Origin: Lamellibrachia satsuma
Lineage: Eukaryota; Annelida; Polychaeta; Sabellida; Siboglinidae
Direction: 5' to 3'
Length of the DNA: 64,000 nt
NCBI GenBank assembly: GCA_033239005.1
Contig: BSQZ01000018.1
Span: 3,920,536-3,984,535 of the forward strand
Shown here one piece after another: positions 1-25,400 of this stretch. Numbering within the stretch: the first letter of the stretch is position 1; each line of letters begins with the position of its first letter. The translations under genes and the position numbers were made by a program. The notes below the pieces were generated by a model. The model was not told the DNA's origin and searched no databases. It worked only from the letters and a program-made list of their open reading frames with translations.

Positions 1-398
1 TTTCTTCTCAGTTGCCTTAAAAAGTCAAGAAATGGCCTTGAATTTACGATCTCCCTTAGCATACATATCCTAATTACATATAAATCGCATACAGACAGAG
101 CAGGATTTAATAGAAAACTGATTAATGTGGGCGTGTTGTGAAGGAGATATACTTGCAGCAAGCATTGTCAAGTGATTCCAGGTGTTCAATTAACAAATTT
201 CCTGACATGCATTGTACATGCAAATATGCCCTCATTAAGGTGATCCAGTATGGAATGTTTTGATTAATGATGATTAACTGCTGGTTGGAGACTATTATTG
301 CCAGTTGTTGCCATGGTGACAAAATGGGTTGGGTTGATAGTTATTCTAACTGGGCTAATTGTCAGTGGGTCCCCACTCACAGTGTTTGTGTCATCTAG

Positions 399-13155
<12,757 letters not shown>

Positions 13156-16095
13156 GAGTGGTCAGTCTACAACCAATGGGTTGGTGCCACAAACTAGTCA
13201 CCCTGGTGTCAGTCTTTCTTTGACCACATGGCCAATGCAGCACTGATCTGGAACTGGTCAGTCGATGACTAACCTGCATAATGTGAGATAGCCAATGTTG
13301 GATTAGGTGCAAGGAATATTAGACCAACTAAAGCATGGCCAAGTCAGCTTAATTGGGTCTTCTTTTTTGGCTTCTGCCCATAGTAAAATGCTTTTTTAAA
13401 AATTACATCCAAAATGCACAGTTAACATGCAGCTCAATGTGTCTTTAGACAGAGAAGATGAAATGTTGTAAAATAGTGTGGATCATGCATCAGTAGTGTT
13501 GCAAGATGAGCACTGTTGTCACTTTACTGGTTGAAATCTGCTGCAAAGGGTAAAGAAATTAGGTTGGAATAATTATCTTTATGAATATGTTAAGGGGAGA
13601 AGTGGGCTAACAAACTGATGAATAAAAAAATATTTTTTAATTTTTGTGTACATAAAGTATCCATCTTACCATTAAAATGTGTGTGTTTGCAATGTAAACT
13701 CATTTCGGTGAAAAAATACTTTTGATGATGCATCATATTTTAATCAAATCAAATATAATTTGTTTACGTTAATTACTGGGTTTATTCTCATTATTTTATG
13801 CTGGAATGACTTCTCGCAGTCCATCACTGGAGCATGGCACAAATGGGAGTTTTCTTGAAATGGTGGGAAATTTTTTCACAGAATGGGTCATAAACTCAAA
13901 CTGCGATAAACGTTTTGAGCAAACTAGAAAAAAGTTTGTATATTTTTTAAAAACTAGTCGTGTACAGGAGGATGTATGCAAGCTGCAAACAAATTTTAAT
14001 AAATATGATCAGAAAATTTCAGAGATTCCAAGACATAAAAACACCCTAAAAATTCAAGATGGTCAACATTTCCATTAAAAAATCACACAATGTCTACTTT
14101 TTAATTTTTGACATTCCAAGACTTTCAACTTTGTAAGTACAAAATTTATTTTAAAAATCCTACCCAGGTCTCCCCTTAAAGTGAACTCATTTCTAATGTA
14201 ATTCAATTAGTCTGTTGCAGCTTTCTCGCCTTACGGTGGTGCATATTTCAGTCCACACTATATTTACAGTAGCTGCTGGTTATCACAGGTCTGGGAGTTA
14301 GGAGGTTTGGCTACATTATCATTGTGGATAGGATTCTCCTCAGCAGTGGACATGGTCAACAATGTTCAACAAGACATAAATACACTTGTAATAGTACTTG
14401 TGAGTTTTTGATGTGACATTGCCATGTATGGTACCAAGTAAATAAATGTTGAAGAGTATTCATAGACATTAACGGCAGAACAAATGTTTGACCAGCCTTT
14501 GCATGTTGTATATCTTGCTATAAGACATACTACCCTCCAGCATTGTTGTAATTTACTTTTCCAGGGGACAATTCATCAAGATTTTTATGAAGACATGATT
14601 TTTATTATGCAATAACCAGGGCTTGCTAAAACTACATTAAATAATACTTTAGGTATAAAGAGGTAAAAACTTTCACAATGGAATTATGAAATTTGCTTAA
14701 CTTTGATAACTCTTCTGTCATCCTCGGCACATGATAGGAAATAAAATAACAAAGGTTGCAGCTTACTTATGCATAAGTAATACATAATAGTTATGTATAT
14801 CTTCAGTTGTCTGTATATGTGTGTGTTATCAACATTATCGAGTCAACATTAAAACTGAAGTAGCATTATGTCATACTACTCCCCCTTTGAGTATAAAATG
14901 GATCTAATGTATGGCGCTTCAGAATGCTTGTTGATATACATTTATTTGCAGCAAAACAATATTCATATATTGGCACTGCATAGCCAACTAATGAGTGGGT
15001 GGAATTCTTTGCGAGATTGAAGCATTTGTCTGTGTATGTACAGTATGGGTTGTACAATCAACAAAAGTATTACCGTTGCATGAATTATATATAGCAAAGC
15101 AATGTAATTATATGAAAAACTGTTCATATTTGCACACTCCAATTATGTAAATTAAGTGCAGGTAAATTTAATATTTCTCCAGCAGGTAAACTGATTACCG
15201 CCACACACCACCACATGTTTTGTGAAACAAGTCGATTTCCTAAATGTTAGGTAAAAGAATTTCAGTATTTATTAAATATACGTGACTAGTTATCATAGCT
15301 CTTTAGATTATAATCAAGGACATGTTGTATAAGTATGCATTTGTTTGGTATAAAAGCGCATAACATGAAATGTGCAAAGCCACTTTATTGATGTACTGAA
15401 TAGTAATGCAAATATTCTATATATATGATACTGTGTTTTGACACGATCAATGTAGCAATTAATAAAACAGCTATGCACAGCTAGTCAGCTATGCTATGGT
15501 AACACTAGCTGTACCAATGATGGTCTTTGGTAATAATAACATTAAAATGTGTGTATGGAAGGTACTTTGTGTTAGTCTTTGTTCCTCCGGGTCAGATCTG
15601 ACCAGTTCACATCCTTTGTGTTTTGGGCATGTTCACCTGGGCCAACATTACTGAAGTAGTTTTTTAGAATGTTCTAAATACATCTTCATTACTTGGTTCA
15701 TTTTACGTTACTACTACTTCACAATGTCATGGCAACCTTGCCTCATAAAAATTATGTCATATTGTGCCATCAGCAAGTGAACAAATATAATAGGTGCTCA
15801 TTGTTAAATACATTTCTTTTTCTCTCTCTTTGTACATATTATTCACATGTCAGGGAAATGTTACACCGCTTTGACATTCACTTTATAACAACAAAACCAC
15901 AACATATATTAAGTTTTAAGGATACCACAAAATTCCTGCGGTTACAATGTTTTCTGTCATATTTATGAAAATCTTGAGACATACATAAGTCTTTCAGTAA
16001 CATGCCCTGTGAGCCATGGCTTAATGTGAGAAGTTTGTATGGCGTAAGAAAGAAGGGACCACAAGTGTCCTAACAGCCCCCAGCACCATCCATGG
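13156..16095. other. Intergenic/3' flank between converging Arkadia and NTAQ1 genes
   Basis: The interval is AT-rich with candidate Arkadia poly(A) signals at 13621 and 14441. A 90-codon frame at 13806-14078 (Lys/Phe-rich, no recognisable domain) and a 91-codon frame at 15693-15968 show no splice context or similarity that I recognise. I see no supported gene here. Confidence 0.6.
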
Positions 16096-16101
16096 TTTAT
16101 T
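16096..16101 (-). promoter_or_regulatory. Candidate poly(A) signal of NTAQ1
   Basis: AATAAA on the minus strand, 65 bp past the NTAQ1 stop codon at 16166. Confidence 0.5.
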
Positions 16102-16165
16102 ATTATATCTATTTACAACCTTCATCCATTCATGGTTTCCACATGTATAAATTAACTAAATAAGA

Positions 16166-16413
16166 CTAAGGTGTTTTGCAAGATCCACAGATTCTGTCTG
16201 GATGAGCAAATCGACTAATGAATGCGGTCCAGGCCATGACTTCCCCTCGAGTTACTGAAGACGTCTTCATGGAAATGAACTCCTGGAGATTGTTGGAACT
16301 CTCTGAAGAAAGAATTAAGACACTAATTATATGACCAATATCATTTCAATATTGTGTGTATGCATGCGCGTGTGTGTGCACATATCTATAAATACACTGT
16401 ATGTGTAGTATTG

Positions 16414-16447
<34 letters not shown>

Positions 16448-19400
16448 TATATAAAAGATTAAAGTGTACATATATAAAAGATTCAAGTGTTGGACTCTTG
16501 ATTCTAGTTTCATCCATCTTGAGTAGGAAAGGATTTTTTTATTTCTCAGTTTGTTTATGTACTTGGATTTCATTACCTTTAAAGACAGTTTATTAGTTTA
16601 TTAATTTTCAGCCATTTGTTTACTTTATTTAATTCTGTGTTTAAATGTTGTTTGATATCTTTAGTACGAGTTTAAAGACTGGATTGTAGTGAATAGAGTT
16701 GTATCGTTTGCATACATTACGTATTTAAATGTCTGACTTGACTGGTAAATCATTTATGTATATTACAAAAAGAAGTGGGCCTATTATGGATCCTTGTGGC
16801 ACACCTGTAGTAATAGGCAGAGTTTCAGAAATGTTATTGTTATATGTAACATTGTTTTCTATTTTTTCAAGTAGGTTTCCATTAGTTCTAGAGCAACGTC
16901 GCATATTCCATACATGTGTAATTTGTGTAATAGAATTTTGTGGTCTAAGGTGTCAAATGCTTTTCATAAATGTAAAAATATATTGATAGGTGTTTCATTT
17001 GAATCCAGTGTAGTTATAGTTCTGTCAATAACTTCCATAATGGTATATTCAGTTGAGTGACCAGATTTGAAACCGTATTGTTCTGTAAAAAATTAATGTA
17101 TCTGATTATGCATAACTTTTTCAACAACTTTAGAGATTACAGGTATCAGTCTGAAGTTACGGAACAGTGTTTCGTTATCATTTTTAAAGATAGGAATGAC
17201 TTGCAATTTTCATCCTGTCTGGGAAGATTCCAGTATTAAATATTTGATTAAGAAGTAATGTTAAGGGTTTAATTAAAATGAGTTTTAGATATTTTAATTG
17301 CTTCAATGTAATACCATCATGACTACTACTGGTTTTTGCAGGGAATTTGTCAATTATTTTTATCATTGACTCTTCATTAATTTCTTGGAATATAAAAAAC
17401 AATTCAGAATTTCCTGTCATAAAGAAACTATGATTTGTATAACCTGTGTGTTTGATTTTGTTGCCAAGGTGTTGTCCTGTGTTTGTAAAGAATAAATTTA
17501 ATTTGTACCATACCTAATGTTCGTATACATGGGTAAGACGGGGGTGGCATCATCCAGTCAGTATTATCTTTCAGCATGTGTTTTCTGTCTGAGGCAAAGT
17601 TTGCCAGGAAAGTGTTGGCACATACCACACGAAAATATCTGGAAATAATGAAATATGAACATTAGAAAGAATCGATCTATCCCTCTACCTGTTGTGCAAA
17701 CCCATCCCAGTGAGTTAAGATGCCATCTCAAACAAGATGTATTTTGACAATGCATATTTTCCATACATGTAAACAACATGGATTATAAAGTACACCTTCA
17801 TTATATTTAATAAAAAATTATCTTGCAAAGTAATACGCCTATTAAAAAGACACATGGGATCTATGTAACAGAACAAGCCGGGGAGTTTCAGAGTTGATGC
17901 CTACAAGAGACATTTGAGACTAGTTATTGAAGAAAACAACAGCGTGACACAGAACGAGACATGTTTCTGCATCATGTACAGTACCTGCGGAATTCTGGCT
18001 TGAGTAGATCATCTTGGGGAAGGGCTTCCCTGATATAGGTGTCAAACGAACAGGGAAATGACAGCACACTGTCAATGTCATACACCAAGGTGACAGTCTC
18101 ACCCTCGTAGAGGAAAATCACATGATAGTCCTGAAAACATGACCAATAATTGTAGATAAATGGCCTGTTAATGTCTGTCTATTAAATAATTAATTTTTGA
18201 CATTAGGCCAATTTTTTATTTTTAGGTTTACAGATTAAACAGTCATGTCTAACATCGGAGGAGGGGAAAAAAATAAAAAACGTTTTACTATGTCATGTCA
18301 AACACAGGACGGGTAAAAAAGAGACAAGAGAGATGAAGGGGGAAAGGGTTAATCAAGGCCAGTTTTTTAATAAGTTTGTATAGATTATTACAATAGTGTT
18401 TAAGGCAGCTGGGGCGGTTATTATATGCTTGTCTTAAATTTATTAGTTTCAGTAGAAGTTTTTAAGATAAATTAACCATTTCTTCACAGATTGAAGATTA
18501 AATGCTACATAATATTCCACATTAATAACATTGCAGTTTTTCATTTATTTATTTATGTTACAAGATTTTTGTAAATGTAAAAAATAGCCACAAAATGCGA
18601 AATTATTTTGTTTTGAGAAAATCCCCAAAGAAATGAATGACACTTACATCTGCTACACCACCGTGAATGAATTAAGCAAAAGTTGAACGACAGCTTAAAT
18701 TGGAAGTGTATTTTTGATACAAACCCTTCACCAATCGTAATTCAATATCATATTATGTTGCCTACATGTAAGAGGCGTTCATACACCAAATTGCAACATC
18801 GTAAGTATTGTAGTTTTTCTAAATTAAGAAATTAAGCATCATTTCCTGTTATTAATGAAAACGCAATCTCAACAAATGTTTGTTTTTGTGTCAAATTTTT
18901 TTGTTTTTCACTGGCGTTTTATGTATTGTTGACAAAACATGACCATTTGTAATATTGACACGTCCCCTTAATTTGCCACCACAATCCGGCAGGGTCACCA
19001 GGTCACATATATGTTGCCATTTCCATTAGCGTCAACGGCACAATAAACTACGTTAGTGCTGATATTTGCTGGTTTAAGGACATGATTTAGTAGATAGATA
19101 TAATACCAATGTGTACTGGAATCACAGTAACCAGACAATATGTTCCACTTTCACGGCGAATGTATATAGCTGGTTCGAACATTGTAGCAACATGTTGGCA
19201 ATACGTTACAGCTTGACTACAGGCCAGGGCCTACAGCTACACCTGGAAATAGTCCGTCTATATTTCACTTTGAAACTTTCATGACTATGAAAATCACTTC
19301 TTTTACAGAACATTATTCACACCAATTTTGCACGAGACTGATCATTTGTATTATTATTCGGAGAACAATGAGTTGTCTGCGTAGTAATGCGGTATAACGC

Positions 19401-22400
19401 TACTGTGAAAGACGTTCCCAGCGTTGTGAATATATTTTCAATGTCGCAATGCTTCTCTGCCATTTGATTTTGTGAACATTTAATTTTTTATACATTATAT
19501 TTGTTTTTATAGATTATTATTATAATACATTATTTGTAACAAAACAATGTGTCAGAAGGTCGGCGACACATTAAAAAAAACTGCTTTTCATTTTTTTTTA
19601 AATTCACGGCAGATCCGTAAACCAACAAATAAAAACCGTCGCTTTACAACACTGTTATTGTGAATTGTAAATGGAAATCTTCATTTGACAAAAAAAATTA
19701 TCAAAGAATTTGTTCTCACCCAGATGATTGGAACTTGTGCATCTGTGCTGGCTTTCTGCTTCCAGATCGGCACCTGTAAATGAATGACTATAATACAGTA
19801 CCAGTATGGAAAGGAAAATTATTATGTTCAACGTAAAATACAAGCTATTTATGATAAATATATAAATAAATGCCTGGGATATGTCGTGATCATGTTTCTT
19901 TACATAACAGGTATCAAACAAAGCAGTATGTTCTACAAAATCTGAACTTGAACTTGTACTATTTTGGGAGCTACGTAAAATAAAGAAATATCTTTGTGGT
20001 GTTTTATTACATTGAGCATTGAACTTACAGCTTAGTTCCTGTTAGAGATAATGACTGAAGAACTAGAATTAATTTTAATAAACATACTTGTTCCACCAAT
20101 CTTGTCAATGTTGCCTGAAAAGGAGACCCATTCCTATTCCTATAATAGTTTTACATTAACCATAAGTTTTACATTAAACCATAAGTATAAGTTTTACTGG
20201 AAGACAAGAATTTGTCACTTACCGCCTTTTTCTCATTCGATATGAAGACAGCATAACAGTGTTGTAATTTACTGGGATGTCCACTCAGCTGAACATGTTC
20301 GCACAGCTTCCATACATTCTCTTCACTGAAACACAATACAAGGCTGCATTTCAAACAATACCATTTCTAATCAGCCATTGCATTTCACTCCCAAAAAACT
20401 ACTTTTTCAAAATTGGACCATTGAATGTGCTCTTTTGGGACATCACCCCATGAAAATGAATTAAAACACCATGATTCATTCAAGCTGCAAGTGTGTGAGA
20501 ATAACTGGGTTCGTCGAATAATAAGAACAAAGAGGTTGGACAGAAGAAGGATGAACGACCTAAGGAAAGAGGTTGGGATGTAATGCAGCCTAACAGGAAG
20601 ATTGGTGAGAAGCAGGATGAGATGGGCAGGCCACTTGGTAAGAATAGATGCAAGCAAACTAGCAGAGAGCAGAGGTGGAAAAACATCAAGGACGCAGGAA
20701 AACGGAAAGGCCACAGCTGAGATGGGAGGACTGCGTGAGGGGGGACATGAGAAGATCGGGGGAGGATGAAAGATAGAGAGCGGGAGTGGCCGATAGAAAA
20801 CTATGCAAAGAAAGAACAGAAAGAGTGGCTCGACAATACTTTACCTGACCCTCACCCCGTACAGCAGGGAACAAGGAGGAAGAGCACATTCATGTTGTTG
20901 ACTTATATAATGTACCGTATTCGACCTAACAAGCACACAGTTCGCTTGAACCAAAAATTGGGCCAATCTGTACAACAACATCTGTTTATCTAGTTTTAAC
21001 ACCAGATGGTGACCCTTTTCAGTTGTTCCACACAACAATTACAATAATTATGGATCCTGCTGATAATAAACGGGGTGTATGCTAAATGGGGCATGTAAGC
21101 TTAACAGGTCAAATATGGTACCTTCTTTAAGTTAGTCCCTTAGACTGACCTTTATTGAAAGCTTAATTAACTTTCATAATCAACATATTAATAAATGCAA
21201 TTGTAGTTTACACGAAACAACTACTGTAGATGACAGTGAACACAGCAGCTGATTCACTCTCAGTCTAGTGAGCACATCACTCAGCGCTGTCACTGAGAGC
21301 CACTGACCAGGGCATCCCTGATACCCATTAATGTAGATAGCCTGTCTTTGGGATTTCACAGTTCATGGGAAGTGAAGATGAATGACCCACCCTAGGGAAA
21401 CTGTATTAGTTACAGGAGATGGTTGATTCACACTCTAGGGAAACTGTATTAGTTACAGGAGCTGGTTGATTCACACCCTAGGGAAACTGTATTAGTTACA
21501 GGAGATGGTTGATTCACACCCAAGGGAAACTGTATTAGTTACAGGAGATGGTTGATTCACACTCTAGGGAAACTGTATTAGTTACAGGAGATGGTTGATT
21601 CACACCCTAGGGAAACTGTATTAGTTACAGGAGATGGTTGATTCACACCCTAGGGAAACTGTATTAGTTACAGGAGATGGTTGATTCACACCCAAGGGAA
21701 ACTGTATTAGTTACAGGAGATGGTTGATTCACACACTAGGGAAACTGTATTAGTTACAGGAGATGGTTGATTCACACCCAATGGAAACTGTATTAGTTAC
21801 AGGAGATGGTTGATTCACACCATAGGGAAACTGTATTAGTTACAGGAGATGGTTGATTCACACCCAAGGGAAACTGTATTAGTTACAGGAGATGGTTGAT
21901 TCACACTCTAGGGAAACTGTATTAGTTACAGGAGATGGTTGATTCACACCCTAGGGAAACTGTATTAGTTACAGGAGATGGTTGAATCACACCCAAGGGA
22001 AACTGTATTAGTTACAGGAGATGGTTGATTCACACCATAGGGAAACTGTATTAGTTACAAGAGATGGTTGATTCACACTCTAGGGAAACTGTATTAGTTA
22101 CAAGAGATGGTTGATTCACACTCTAGGGAAACTGTATTAGTTACAAGAGATGGTTGATTCACACCCTAGGGAAACTGTATTAGTTACAGGAGATGGTTGA
22201 TTCACACCCTAGGGAAACTGTTTAGTTACAGGAGATGGTTGATTCACACCCTAGGGAAACTGTATTAGTTACAGGAGATGGTTGATTCACACCCAAGGGA
22301 AACTGTATTAGTTACAGGAGATGGTTGATTCACACCATAGGGAAACTGTATTAGTTACAGGAGATGGTTGATTCACACTCTAGGGAAACTGTATTAGTTA

Positions 22401-25400
22401 CAGGAGATGGTTGATTCACACTCTAGGGAAACTGTATTAGTTACAGGAGATGGTTGATTCCTGTATTAGTTACAAGAGATGGTTGATTCACACTCTAGGG
22501 AAACTGTATTAGTTACAAGAGATGGTTGATTCACACCCTAGGGAAACTGTATTAGTTACAGGAGATGGTTGATTCACACCCTAGGGAAACTGTTTAGTTA
22601 CAGGAGATGGTTGATTCACACCCTAGGGAAACTGTATTAGTTACAGGAGATGGTTGATTCACACCCAAGGGAAACTGTATTAGTTACAGGAGATGGTTGA
22701 TTCACACCATAGGGAAACTGTATTAGTTACAGGAGATGGTTGATTCACACTCTAGGGAAACTGTTTAGTTACAGGAGATGGTTGATTCACACTCTAGGGA
22801 AACTGCATTAGTTACAGGAGATGGTTGATTCACACCCAAGGGAAACTGTATTAGTTACAGGAGATGGTTGATTCACACTCTAGGGAAACTGTATTAGTTA
22901 CAGGAGATGGTTGATTCACACCCTAGGGAAACAGTTTCCCTAGAGTGTAAGTTAATTTAGTGGAATAGGAATCAGAGTCAGAATCATTTGGAGTGGAATC
23001 AGAATCAGAGTCGGAATCATTTGGAGTGGAGTTGTAATCGGAATCACACTGAGTGGAATCATGAATGTCATGAATGTCACTACTAGTGTATGCACAGAAA
23101 AGCCGCAAGTCCTTCCACATGGGACATGGCTAATTACAATTTACTTTTATTGGTATCGCACTGCTCACTGGCCAGTCACTGCTAGTGTTTGGTCAGAAAA
23201 GCCACAGATCCCTTTGAAGGATTAAATCCTTTGGTTTTATTGCCAGTTTGTCAGAAGAATCTTCATATGCCTGGTTCAGATCTGGCCTGGTCATACCTAG
23301 ACCATGGCTAATTGCAATTTACTTTTACTGATTTCTCACAGCCTAGTGTTTGCACAGAATCATACAAACCCTTCTAAAGGATTAAATAAAAAGTTGCGCT
23401 GGAGTCAGCATCGGAATCAAAAGTTGTACTGGAATCGGAGTCGGAATTGAACTGAGACAACTGGAGTTGGAATCGGAATCGCAAAAGTCAGCTGGAGTCG
23501 GAATCGGAGTCATAATCGAACCGAGACAACCAGAGTCGGAATCGGAATCGAAACGGTCTGCTGGAGTCGGAATCGTTGAAGCGGAATCGAACCCAGGTCT
23601 GGCTACAACTACGACACAAATTCTGTTTTAGATCCGCATAACATTCTGAGCCAGTAACTTTTGTGAGGGGCCAGTGTTTCCAGTAACTTTTCAACTCTAC
23701 TGTACTGGTCCTCAGCCCAAGCCAAAGGCAAGGCCTTGGGGACTGGGTTCGGCCCCGGGCGGAGCTGTGTGCACGAAACAAAACGCTGTTAAAACTCAAG
23801 TGCTACAAAAGCTTTGTTAAGTCCTGATGTATATCATGTCGAGGACGCACTGAACTGGTGATTTCTATCTATAAACTCACACTAACATATAAACTCGTGG
23901 GCGAGCCTTGAAAAAGTATACTTCGTATTGGCCCTCACATAATTGGTATAACCGAATCATGGGCCAACACAGACATTACAGATGCTGAATTAGGATTGAC
24001 AGGATACGTAATGTTTAGGAGAGATCGAATAGGAAGGGAAGAAGGGGAGGGGGAGTTATTTTATATGTTAAAGAATCTATTCAGGCTTATGAAATAAAAT
24101 TAGAAAGCGAAGCAGATTACAATGAAGCTGTTTGGTGCAAAATAGTTTCAGGAAATTCAAAATTAACTATTGGATTAGTTTACCGAAGTCCAAACATAAA
24201 CGAAGAGGATAACACAAAAATACAAAATGCTATAAAGGAAGTTAGTAAAGGGGAATGTATCATGATGGGAGATTTTAACCATGGACACATACAATGGAAA
24301 TCTCTAGAGAGTACAGGGGGTGATGACCAACAATTTTTATTTTTAATTCATGAGAGCTTCCTTCCTCAGCACGTGCTAGAACCAACCAGGGGAGAAAATG
24401 TATTAGATATAGTATTATCACCGAGAGGGTAAAAAACATCGTAGGCTCAGTTAAGGGGGGATCTGTTTAGTACACATAGGGACAAATAACATAGAGAGGG
24501 AGGGTATAACTGCTATAGTTAGGAAATATAGGCAGTTGGTCAGAACACTAAAACAGACGCGGGTTGAGCAGGTAATACTGTCAGGGATTTTACCTGTAAT
24601 GGGCAGGAGGGGTCACAAATATCGAAATTGTCGGGGGATGGCAATCAACATGTTAGTCCAGAGGCTGTGTAGGGAAGAGGAAGTTGGATTTGTGGATTTA
24701 TGGGGAAGTTTTGTTTGGAAGGCCGATATGTACATGAAGGATGGGCTTCATTTAAGTGGAAAGGGGGTGGCAGTATTCGCGGACAAACTTTCAGCAGCAG
24801 TAGATAGCGACTTGGGTACAATGACAAATATTTTTGGAAGTAAACATTCTTTAAACTAGAAGTGCAGGGGGGTTACCTAGAGGTGTCTCAAGCAGAACAA
24901 GAGGCCACTAGCACAGATAAACCAATATCAAATCATCAGAAAAACATCTCTGAAAAAGGTTATAGATGCGTATGTTTAAATACAAGGAGCATAGTAAATA
25001 AGAAAAATGAATTAAACATTATGGTAGAAGATATTGACCCTCACATAATTGGTATAACTGAATCATGGGCCAACATAGATATAACTGATGCTGAATTAGG
25101 ACTGACAGGATACGTAATGTTTACGAAAGATCGAATAGGAAGAAGAGGTGGGGGAGTTATTTTATATGTTAAAGAATCTATTCAGGCTTATGAAATAAAA
25201 CTAGAAAGGGAAGCAGATTGCGATGAAGCTGTTTGGTGCAAAATTGTTTCAGGAAATTCAGAATTAACTATTGGATTAGTTTACCGAAGTCCAAACATAA
25301 ACGAAGAGGACAACACAAAAATAAAAAATGCTATAAAGGAAGTTAGTAAAGGGGAATGTATCATAATGGGAGATTTTAACCATGGACACATACAATGGAA

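Noticed and set aside
16729..16986. 85-codon plus-strand frame
   Set aside because: It is the complement of the LINE RT fragment whose minus-strand reading gives [12 protein letters not shown] and related blocks.
21391..22946. CRISPR-like regular array
   Set aside because: The units are head to tail with no unique spacers, in an intron of an animal gene; it is a minisatellite.
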